Assembly (NCBI GenBank): GCA_900553305.1
Contig: USDI01000154.1
Span: 1 to 5,733 of the forward strand
Source of the DNA: an uncultured Lachnospiraceae bacterium
GTDB lineage: Bacteria > Bacillota > Clostridia > Lachnospirales > Lachnospiraceae
Reading direction: 5' to 3'
DNA: 5,733 nucleotides
Positions 1 to 5,733 of the stretch are shown here, one piece after another (position 1 is the first letter of the stretch; the number at the start of each line of letters is the position of its first letter). The translations under genes and the position numbers were made by a program. The notes beneath the pieces were generated by a model. The model did not search any database and was not told where the DNA came from. It saw only the letters and a list, made by a program, of their open reading frames with translations.

Positions 1-833
1 ATATTCTGAAGGAAGGAATTCCGGTTCCATTTCTGATTGATTTAGGAGTGCAGACCCCGGAGGGGAAAATTGTACATGCCAGGTATGACAAATTTAAACA
101 GATTAACCGTTATCTTGAATTTGTGGAGGATATTCTGCCTACACTGCAAAAGAAAGGAACCGTGCATATCATTGACTTTGGCTGCGGAAAATCCTACCTC
201 ACCTTTGCCCTGTATTATTATCTGCATGAGCTGAAGGGACAGGATGTAGCAATTACCGGCCTGGATCTTAAACAGGATGTGATCCGGCACTGCAACGAAC
301 TTGCCCGGAGCTATGGCTATGAAAAACTGCAGTTTCTTCACGGGGATATTGCAAAATATGAAGACTGCGATGAAGTGGATATGGTGGTGACGTTGCATGC
401 GTGTGATACGGCAACGGATTATGCGCTGCAAAAGGCAATGAAATGGAATGCGAAGGTCATCTTTTCCGTGCCATGCTGTCAGCATGAGGTGAACCGGCAG
501 ATTCAGAATGACATATTGGAGCCGGTATTGAAATATGGTATATTAAAAGAGCGTATGGCAGCGATTCTTACCGATGCAGTCCGGGCAGAAGCGCTTGAGA
601 CGGCAGGGTATGACACACAGATTCTGGAATTTATCGATATGGAGCATACGCCGAAGAACCTGCTGATCCGTGCAGTGAAGAGAAATCTGTCGAAGCAGAC
701 ATCCAATATGCAGCAGAACGAGGCGGCAGGGAGAGAGTCACAGATTGAAACCGAACTTTTAAGGATGACGCAGGAGCTTCACATTCATACCACGCTGCAG
801 AAGCTTATGGAACAGGAAAATTGTAATTCGTAA
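1..833 (+). CDS. Class I SAM-dependent methyltransferase, Methyltransf_32 type (5' partial)
   Basis: This is the C-terminal part of a Rossmann-fold methyltransferase that uses S-adenosylmethionine. The frame is open from position 3 to the stop at 831-833, giving 276 visible residues. The GTG at 48 is probably internal, because the residues before it read as normal protein (ILKEGIPVPFLIDLGVQ). Motif I (IIDFGCGKSYL, about 168-200) is the glycine-rich SAM loop. It is followed by an acidic strand end (ITGLDLKQD) and by HGDIAKYE near 339-362. LHACDTATD at 393-419 and PCCQHE at 471-488 are hallmarks I associate with the PF13679 (Methyltransf_32) group, which includes METTL25/RRNAD1-like proteins. 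The substrate is unknown; RNA or protein is possible. The last 50 or so residues are polar and helical and lie outside the catalytic fold. The downstream gene begins 14 bases after the stop, which suggests co-transcription. Family assignment is fairly sure; function is not. Confidence 0.85.
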   Translation, partial: ILKEGIPVPFLIDLGVQTPEGKIVHARYDKFKQINRYLEFVEDILPTLQKKGTVHIIDFGCGKSYLTFALYYYLHELKGQDVAITGLDLKQDVIRHCNELARSYGYEKLQFLHGDIAKYEDCDEVDMVVTLHACDTATDYALQKAMKWNAKVIFSVPCCQHEVNRQIQNDILEPVLKYGILKERMAAILTDAVRAEALETAGYDTQILEFIDMEHTPKNLLIRAVKRNLSKQTSNMQQNEAAGRESQIETELLRMTQELHIHTTLQKLMEQENCNS

Positions 834-836
834 TAT

Positions 837-840
837 AGGG
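837..840 (+). promoter_or_regulatory. Ribosome binding site for the membrane-anchored protein
   Basis: AGGG lies 7 bases before the ATG at 848. A second purine block, AAAAGGA at 841-847, abuts the start codon and is too close to be the main site. No other start codon near here would keep the hydrophobic N-terminus, so the ATG at 848 is the best choice. Confidence 0.55.
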
Positions 841-847
841 AAAAGGA

Positions 848-3385
848 ATGAAGAAACTGATCATTAATATTGCAATCGTGATTGCGGTATTTTTCATATC
901 ACTGTTTGTTGCGGGCAGTATCATCAATCAGGGAACGACCGACATGACGATGGAAATGGGGCAGGCCACCTTTCCGGTTGTAACGGTACGGTTCAACGGG
1001 ATTGAGATGAATCCGATGCACGGATACCGCAAGGAAATGAAAACGAATCTGATGCGGGAATCCATCACACCGCTGATGTCAGGCCGGAAGGTGGCTCTTC
1101 AGATTGACCGCTTTGGGACAGAAATTGACAGCATTGCATTCGAAGTCCGGAGTGTGGATGGAGAGCGTTTAATTGAAAATACGCAGGTTCCCGAATGGGA
1201 AGAGTGGGACGATGGAACGCTCTTTGCAACGCTGGAGCTGAAAGACCTTATTGACATGAATCAGGAATATGAACTGATTGTGCTCATTACCCCTGCTTCC
1301 GGTGACACCATCCGTTATTATACGCGGATCATCAGCCAGGAAGATTATCATGTGACGGATAAACTGGAATTTGTGAAGGATTTCACGATCAAAACCTTTG
1401 ATAAGGAAGCAGCCAAAAGTCTTACCAAGTATCTGGAGTCCAATTCTTCCGGAGATAATACCAATCTGGGAAAGGTAACGATTCACAGCAGCTTTGACCA
1501 GATCACTTATGCGGGGCTGCCGATCACCGCGAAAACGGATCCACAGATCACGATCAGGGAAATTGACGAGCAGACAGGCAGCTTTGTGACGGACTTTTAT
1601 GTAACAACCTCCGATACGGAAGCAGAGAATCTGTATCATGTGCAGGAATATTACCGGCTGCGTTATACCTCGGATCGTATTTATCTGTTGGATTATGAGC
1701 GTACCATGGATCAGGTTTTTCAGGAGGATGGAAACGCATATGCCAACAATAAGATCATGCTTGGCATTACAGAAGATGACGTCCAGATGGAAGAAAGCGA
1801 TGACGGAAACATTCTGGCATTTGTATCCGGCAACCGGCTGTTCAGTTATAATACGGTAGATAACAAGATGGCCTATCTGTTTGGCTTTTATGATAAAGAT
1901 AACAGGGACGCCCGTACCTTTTACAATATGCACCGGATCAAAATTCTGGATGTGAGTGAAGGCGGTAATGTTACCTTTCTGGTGTATGGCTACATGAATC
2001 GTGGCAGGCACGAGGGGGAAGTCGGGATATCTGCCTTTTATTATGACAGTACCGTCAATACCATTGAGGAACTGGTTTATATTCCGAGCGAGGATCCGCA
2101 GGATGTGATTATGGAAAAAGTGAACCAGCTTTCCTATATCAATCGTGACGGTATCCTGTATCTGATGGATAACCGGCACATTTACGGTGTCAACTTCACG
2201 CAGAGGACTTATGAGGTAGTGGCAGATAATCTGCATTATAACGGATATGTGATTTCGGACAGCAACCGTATGATCGCATGGCAGGAGGGCGAGAGCCTGG
2301 AAAACAGCCAGACGGTGGTACTGATGAATCTGAATACCGGCGTACAGAAGCGGATCGAAGCGAAGACTTCCGAAACAATTGTTCCGATCGGGTTTATCGA
2401 AGAGGATCTGATCTATGGCATTGTGAACCAAAACGACATCGTTACGGACTATGCAAGAGAAGCGGTTCTGCCGATGTATTGTGTGAAAATCGAGAACGAA
2501 AACGAAGGCGTTCTGATGACGTATGAGCAGGAGAATGTCTATGTTCTGTCCGGCAGTGTGAACCAGAACCAGATCACGTTACAGCGTGTGTCAAAAGCAG
2601 AAGACGGTACTTATACCGATATTGCAGATGATCAGATTGTGAATGCGGAGAGCACGAGCACAGGAAGAAATACGGTGGAAGTTGTTGCGACGCAGAACTA
2701 TGAGAAGATTAAGCAGATTGCACTGCGTAAGGAAATCGATGTGAGTGCGATGAAGCAGCTTACGCCGAAGGAAGTGCTTTTCGAAGGAGAGCGAAGCGTT
2801 TATCTGCGGAACAGCGATGAAACGCAGGAGCAGTTCTATGTATATGGTAAGTACGGTGTGAGCGGCATTTACGGTAATGCAGACCAGGCGGTTGATGCGG
2901 CAGAAAGTCAGGCCGGCGTCGTGCTTAACAGTGCCGGAAACTATGTATGGAAAAAGACCATACGAAGTACCAAGAATCAGATTATGGCAATCCAGCCGGA
3001 TACAGTTACGGAGGAGAAGGATTCGCTTGCGGTTGCACTGGATACGATGCTTTCCTATGAGGGAATCATGCGAAATTCGGCTTATATGCTGCAAAGCGGG
3101 GAGACGATTTACTCCATTCTGGAAAGCGGTTTAAGCGAATGTCAGGTACTGGATCTGACAGGATGTTCCCTGGATGCGGTTCTTTATTATGTGGATCGTG
3201 ACATTCCGGTGCTTGTGATGCTGCAGGACGGAAATGCCGTGCTGCTCATCGGATTTAACGAAATGAATACGGTGATTATGAATCCGCAGACCGGAACGAT
3301 CTATAAGATGGGAATGAACGATTCCAAGACCTGGTTTAAGGAAAACGGAAACCGGTTCATCACGTATATACGAAACGAAAATTAA
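848..3385 (+). CDS. Membrane-anchored beta-propeller-like protein with degenerate C39-like peptidase domain
   Basis: I do not recognise a named family. The 845-residue product starts with a short basic stretch and one hydrophobic helix (about residues 4-25, IINIAIVIAVFFISLFVAG). No lipobox cysteine or clear cleavage site is seen, so it is probably an uncleaved anchor with the body outside the membrane. Residues about 35-185 are beta-rich and end in RYYTRIIS. Residues about 190-600 contain repeated short strands with turns, starting for example near residues 318 (DDGNILAFVSGN), 372 (GGNVTFLVYG), 433 (RDGILYLMDN), 473 (NRMIAWQEG) and 513 (PIGFIEEDLIYG), which resemble beta-propeller blades. Residues about 720-845 resemble a C39-like papain-fold domain (SLAVALDTMLSYEG, then AVLYYVDRDIPVLVML, then GNAVLLIGF, then VIMNPQTG). 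The usual Cys, His and Asp positions appear to be Ser726, Asn796 and Asn812, so it is probably inactive. It sits between a methyltransferase and a HerA-like ATPase in a tight run. The role is unknown; an extracytoplasmic sensing or scaffold role is inference. Confidence 0.8.
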   Translation: MKKLIINIAIVIAVFFISLFVAGSIINQGTTDMTMEMGQATFPVVTVRFNGIEMNPMHGYRKEMKTNLMRESITPLMSGRKVALQIDRFGTEIDSIAFEVRSVDGERLIENTQVPEWEEWDDGTLFATLELKDLIDMNQEYELIVLITPASGDTIRYYTRIISQEDYHVTDKLEFVKDFTIKTFDKEAAKSLTKYLESNSSGDNTNLGKVTIHSSFDQITYAGLPITAKTDPQITIREIDEQTGSFVTDFYVTTSDTEAENLYHVQEYYRLRYTSDRIYLLDYERTMDQVFQEDGNAYANNKIMLGITEDDVQMEESDDGNILAFVSGNRLFSYNTVDNKMAYLFGFYDKDNRDARTFYNMHRIKILDVSEGGNVTFLVYGYMNRGRHEGEVGISAFYYDSTVNTIEELVYIPSEDPQDVIMEKVNQLSYINRDGILYLMDNRHIYGVNFTQRTYEVVADNLHYNGYVISDSNRMIAWQEGESLENSQTVVLMNLNTGVQKRIEAKTSETIVPIGFIEEDLIYGIVNQNDIVTDYAREAVLPMYCVKIENENEGVLMTYEQENVYVLSGSVNQNQITLQRVSKAEDGTYTDIADDQIVNAESTSTGRNTVEVVATQNYEKIKQIALRKEIDVSAMKQLTPKEVLFEGERSVYLRNSDETQEQFYVYGKYGVSGIYGNADQAVDAAESQAGVVLNSAGNYVWKKTIRSTKNQIMAIQPDTVTEEKDSLAVALDTMLSYEGIMRNSAYMLQSGETIYSILESGLSECQVLDLTGCSLDAVLYYVDRDIPVLVMLQDGNAVLLIGFNEMNTVIMNPQTGTIYKMGMNDSKTWFKENGNRFITYIRNEN

Positions 3386-3386
3386 C

Positions 3387-3395
3387 AGGAAGGGG
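3387..3395 (+). promoter_or_regulatory. Ribosome binding site that decides the start of the HerA-like gene
   Basis: AGGAAGGGG is a strong Shine-Dalgarno block, starting 2 bases after the stop of the preceding gene. It leaves 7 bases before the ATG at 3403 but only 1 base before the upstream in-frame TTG at 3397. The ATG at 3403 is therefore the better start, making the protein 554 residues long. Confidence 0.8.
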
Positions 3396-3402
3396 ATTGA
3401 AG

Positions 3403-5067
3403 ATGTATCAGGAACAAAAGCTTTATATTGGAAAATCAGGAGAGGAAAAGGTCTATATCTATCCGAAGATGGCAAACCGCCACGGACTGATTGCAGGTGC
3501 AACCGGTACCGGTAAAACCGTGAGCCTGCGTGTACTGGCAGAGTCCTTCAGCGATTGCGGCGTTTCGGTATTTCTTGCGGATGCCAAAGGAGATCTGGCT
3601 TCCATGAGCCTTAAGGGAACCGGCGAAGGAAGCGTCGGTGGACGTGTGGAGAAGCTTGGACTTGATAAGGAAGGATTTGCTTATCGTGCTTATCCGGTAA
3701 CCTTCTGGGATGTATTTGGAGAAAAGGGGCTGCCGCTCCGGACAACCATCAGTGAGATGGGACCGCTGTTACTTAGCCGGATCCTGAACCTCAACGATAC
3801 ACAGAGTGATATTCTGACGATTATCTTTAAAATTGCAGATGATGAAGGTCTTCTTCTGATTGATACCAAGGATCTGCGCGCCATGCTGCAGTATGTATCC
3901 GAAAATGCCAGGGAATTAAGCCTTACCTATGGAAATATTGCAAAGCAGAGTCTGACTGCCATTATCCGTGCCGTGATTACGTTGGAAGAGGCAGGCGGTG
4001 AGCAGTTCTTCGGAGAACCGGCACTCAGCATCAGTGACTGGATCGGAACGGACTGTGACGGCAAGGGCAAGATCCAGATCCTGGACTGCCAGAAGCTGAT
4101 GCAGAGCCCGAAGATGTATTCCACCTTCCTTCTGTGGCTGATGTCCGAATTATATGAAACCTTACCGGAAGCCGGAGATCTTCCCAAGCCGAAGATGGTC
4201 TTTTTCTTCGATGAGGCCCATATGCTGTTTGACACGGCAAACCGTGCCCTGCTTGAAAAGATCGAACAGGTGGTGAAGCTGATCCGCTCAAAAGGGGTTG
4301 GCATTTACTTTATCACACAGAATCCGAAGGATATTCCGGACGGAGTTCTTTCCCAGCTTGGAAATAAGATCCAGCATGCGCTGCATGCCTATACACCGAC
4401 TGAACAGAAGGGGGCTAAGGCAGCAGCACAGGCATTCCGTGAAAATCCGGAATTCAATACCTATGAAGTCTTACAGGAGCTTGCCATTGGAGAAGCACTG
4501 GTCTCGGTACTGGATGAAGAGGGAATTCCGACCGTTGTGAAGAAATGTACCATGCTGCCTCCACAGAGTAATCTGGGGACACTTGATGATCTGACAAGAG
4601 ACCAGCAGATCAAGGGAAGCATGCTTTACAGCAAATACAATGATTATTTTGACCGGGATTCAGCGTATGAATTCCTGCTGAGAATGAACCTTGAAGCACA
4701 GAAGCAGGCAGAAGAGGCGGCTGCACAGGCCGCAGCACAGAAGGAAGAAGCTACCCGCCAGAAGGAGCAGGAAAAGCTGGAAGCTGCGCAGTTGAAGGCA
4801 CAGGAAAAGGAACAGCTGAGATTACAGAAGGAACAGGAAAAAGAAGCACTCCGGATTCAGAAGGCGAAGGAAAAGGAAGAGGAAGCAAAGAAAAAGAGGG
4901 CTAACAAAGTTGCCGGAAGTGTAGCGCGTTCCGCAGCAGGAACCGTAGGACGTGAACTCGGGAATTCCCTTGGCAAGTCGATAGGTGGTTCCTTTGGAAA
5001 GCGGCTGGGCGGAAACGTAGGTGCATCCCTTGGAAGAGGAATCATGAATACGTTGTTTAAGTTGTAA
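3403..5067 (+). CDS. HerA-like P-loop ATPase, DUF853 (YjgR-like) family
   Basis: The product is a 554-residue HerA/FtsK-superfamily ATPase, probably a cytoplasmic hexameric motor whose substrate is unknown. Walker A is GATGTGKT at residues 32-39. LADAKGDLASMS follows at about 57-68, a family signature. GNIAKQSLTAIIRAV and EQFFGEPALSISDWI match the conserved middle of DUF853 proteins. Walker B is MVFFFDEAH at 265-273, with Glu271 the likely catalytic glutamate. The sensor-like FITQNP is at 303-308, and NKIQHALHAYTP at 321-332. Residues about 425-498 are a Glu/Gln/Lys/Ala-rich coiled coil. Residues 516-547 form eight perfect four-residue units starting with glycine. E. coli YjgR is about 500 residues as I recall it, so the extra length lies mainly in the coil and tail. 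The start was chosen by its ribosome binding site. The gene follows the membrane-anchored protein by 17 bases, probably in one operon. The common label 'helicase HerA-like' does not prove helicase activity. Confidence 0.93.
   Translation: MYQEQKLYIGKSGEEKVYIYPKMANRHGLIAGATGTGKTVSLRVLAESFSDCGVSVFLADAKGDLASMSLKGTGEGSVGGRVEKLGLDKEGFAYRAYPVTFWDVFGEKGLPLRTTISEMGPLLLSRILNLNDTQSDILTIIFKIADDEGLLLIDTKDLRAMLQYVSENARELSLTYGNIAKQSLTAIIRAVITLEEAGGEQFFGEPALSISDWIGTDCDGKGKIQILDCQKLMQSPKMYSTFLLWLMSELYETLPEAGDLPKPKMVFFFDEAHMLFDTANRALLEKIEQVVKLIRSKGVGIYFITQNPKDIPDGVLSQLGNKIQHALHAYTPTEQKGAKAAAQAFRENPEFNTYEVLQELAIGEALVSVLDEEGIPTVVKKCTMLPPQSNLGTLDDLTRDQQIKGSMLYSKYNDYFDRDSAYEFLLRMNLEAQKQAEEAAAQAAAQKEEATRQKEQEKLEAAQLKAQEKEQLRLQKEQEKEALRIQKAKEKEEEAKKKRANKVAGSVARSAAGTVGRELGNSLGKSIGGSFGKRLGGNVGASLGRGIMNTLFKL
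4759..4842 (+). repeat. Imperfect repeats encoding QKEQEK-type coiled-coil units
   Basis: An 18-base unit encoding QKEQEK occurs at 4759-4776 and again, with two mismatches, at 4825-4842. The related QEKEQ segment lies between them at 4801-4815. The surrounding protein is rich in Glu, Gln, Lys and Ala and should form a long charged helix or coiled coil between the ATPase core and the glycine-repeat tail. Such sequence often varies in length between strains. Confidence 0.6.
4948..5043 (+). repeat. Eight tandem Gly-x-x-hydrophobic units in the ATPase tail
   Basis: Glycines occur at residues 516, 520, 524, 528, 532, 536, 540 and 544 of the HerA-like protein, exactly four apart. Each four-residue unit ends in Leu, Ile, Phe or Val (units GREL, GNSL, GKSI, GGSF, GKRL, GGNV, GASL, GRGI). 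The DNA itself is not a close tandem repeat, so the regularity is at protein level. The spacing resembles a glycine zipper, which could pack helices or contact membrane; that function is inference. The protein ends seven residues later with MNTLFKL. Confidence 0.85.
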
Positions 5068-5124
5068 TTATTTAATTAATGCTTGCATTTACACAAAGTA
5101 ATTTTGCATGGTTCTGAATAGTTG
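5068..5124. other. Convergent intergenic gap without a clear terminator
   Basis: These 57 AT-rich bases lie between the stop codons of two converging genes. They contain the palindrome TTAATTAA (5072-5079) and a small inverted repeat AATGC/GCATT (5078-5082 and 5085-5089). The latter could form at most a four-base-pair hairpin, which is too weak for a standard intrinsic terminator. I see no GC-rich stem followed by a T tract on either strand. Confidence 0.6.
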
Positions 5125-5733
5125 TCAAATGATAATGATGCTTGCGCACTTGATATCAGAGGCAAGCGCATAGGTCTGACCGTGATTTAAGGTGATCACG
5201 GTAGGACGTGTCGGGTAACCGGGGATGTTTTGCACGATTTTAGCAAACTCTCCGGTACTTAATTTTACAATGGAATCAACGGGATAAAGAATCACACTGT
5301 TTAAGAAACTCTGGATCATGTGGATGTCAAGATCCCCGGTCATTGCCATGATCATTTCCACGGCATCACGCGGAGAAAACGCATCTTTATAAGGACGCTC
5401 TGTGACAAGGGCGTCATAAATATCGGCAACCGAAAGAATCCTTGAAAAAGGAGTAATCTGGTCACCCTGTAATTTCAACGGATAGCCGTTTCCATTCATC
5501 TTTTCATGGTGCTGTAGCACGCCAAGTTTGGTTGCGGCAGAGAGATCCGGCTTGTCCTTAATCATGTTGTAACCGAGAACGGGATGCGTTTTCATGACTT
5601 CAAATTCGGCATCAGTCAGTCTCCCCGGCTTATTTAAAATTTCATTCGGAATCTTAGACTTACCCAGATCGTGCAGGAGACCGGAAACACCAATCTGCTG
5701 TACTTCCCTCGCGGAAAGTCCCCGGTTTTTCGC
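5125..5733 (-). CDS. HD-GYP domain protein, probable cyclic-di-GMP phosphodiesterase (5' partial)
   Basis: This minus-strand gene is open to the right edge, giving 202 visible C-terminal residues; its start lies outside. HD-GYP proteins generally hydrolyse cyclic di-GMP or related cyclic dinucleotides using a metal centre. Numbering from the first visible residue, the HD motif LLHDLGKSKIP has His21-Asp22 (5668-5673) and Lys25. His50 lies in MKTHPVLGY, and HHEKMNGNGYP at 75-85 holds the His-His pair and the GYP signature. Asp104 in VADIYDALVTERPYK completes the visible ligand set, so the domain looks active. The ending (YPVDSIVKLSTGEFAKIV) matches the usual HD-GYP C-terminal strand region. Any N-terminal sensor or receiver domain is not visible. 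The Met codon at 5593-5595 is internal, because the HD motif lies upstream of it in frame. The gene converges with the plus-strand operon and shows no functional link to it. Confidence 0.93.
   Translation of the reverse strand, partial: AKNRGLSAREVQQIGVSGLLHDLGKSKIPNEILNKPGRLTDAEFEVMKTHPVLGYNMIKDKPDLSAATKLGVLQHHEKMNGNGYPLKLQGDQITPFSRILSVADIYDALVTERPYKDAFSPRDAVEMIMAMTGDLDIHMIQSFLNSVILYPVDSIVKLSTGEFAKIVQNIPGYPTRPTVITLNHGQTYALASDIKCASIIII
5179..5202. repeat. Intragenic inverted repeat, 8 bp arms
   Basis: ACCGTGAT (5179-5186) and ATCACGGT (5195-5202) are perfect inverted copies separated by 8 bases. They lie inside the 3' part of the HD-GYP gene, about 112 bases past the end of the HerA-like gene. 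No T tract follows on the plus strand, so it is not a standard terminator. It may be chance or may stabilise a read-through transcript end. Confidence 0.5.

Noticed and set aside
48..50. GTG as the start of the methyltransferase
   Set aside because: The same frame is open upstream to the window edge and reads as sensible protein, and the purine block before the GTG is too close to serve as its ribosome binding site. The visible domain is also short of what I expect for the full family protein.
1169..2431. Long 420-codon open frame on the minus strand
   Set aside because: It lies wholly inside the 845-residue plus-strand gene, and its product is a His/Ile-rich composition typical of an antisense shadow, with no recognisable motif. 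The plus-strand frame has a membrane anchor, a ribosome binding site and a coherent fold.
2591..3094. Minus-strand open frame of 167 codons
   Set aside because: It is an antisense shadow of the membrane-anchored protein gene, with no domain, ribosome binding site or independent context.
3397..3399. TTG as the start of the HerA-like ATPase
   Set aside because: Only one base separates it from the Shine-Dalgarno block, while the ATG at 3403 has a 7-base spacing.
5140..5167. Inverted repeat GCTTGC/GCAAGC near the end of the HD-GYP gene
   Set aside because: The arms are only 6 bases with a 16-base loop and no T tract; it is within coding sequence and is likely chance.
5593..5595. Minus-strand ATG as the start of the HD-GYP protein
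   Set aside because: The HD motif and upstream helix (LLHDLGKSKIP) are encoded in the same frame before this codon, so the gene continues past the right edge.

Overview
The window looks like ordinary chromosome from a Firmicute of the class Clostridia, most probably a gut Lachnospiraceae-type organism. This rests on mid-range GC, strong purine-rich Shine-Dalgarno sites, tight same-strand packing, and the family make-up: a Methyltransf_32-type methyltransferase, a HerA-like DUF853 ATPase and an HD-GYP protein. The taxonomic call is an inference. I see no tRNA, rRNA, CRISPR array, insertion sequence, attachment site or origin.

Layout: (1) Positions 1-833, plus strand, hold the C-terminal 276 residues of a class I SAM-dependent methyltransferase whose 5' end lies outside the window. 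(2) After 14 bases, 848-3385 encodes an 845-residue protein with an N-terminal membrane anchor, a large beta-rich (probably beta-propeller) extracytoplasmic body, and a C-terminal domain resembling a C39-like cysteine peptidase in which all three expected catalytic residues appear replaced. (3) After 17 bases, 3403-5067 encodes a HerA/FtsK-type P-loop ATPase of the DUF853 (YjgR-like) family with a charged coiled coil and a strikingly regular glycine-every-fourth-residue tail. These three plus-strand genes probably form one transcription unit. (4) A 57-base AT-rich gap without a convincing intrinsic terminator separates this unit from a convergent minus-strand gene, 5125-5733, which encodes the C-terminal 202 residues of an HD-GYP (cyclic-di-GMP phosphodiesterase type) protein whose start lies beyond the right edge.

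How they work together: the methyltransferase and the HD-GYP protein look like independent housekeeping or signalling genes. The most suggestive pairing is the membrane-anchored sensor-like protein directly followed by the HerA-like ATPase. Their arrangement would fit a membrane-associated ATPase with an extracytoplasmic partner, but only gene order supports that here. No clear defence or mobile system is visible.
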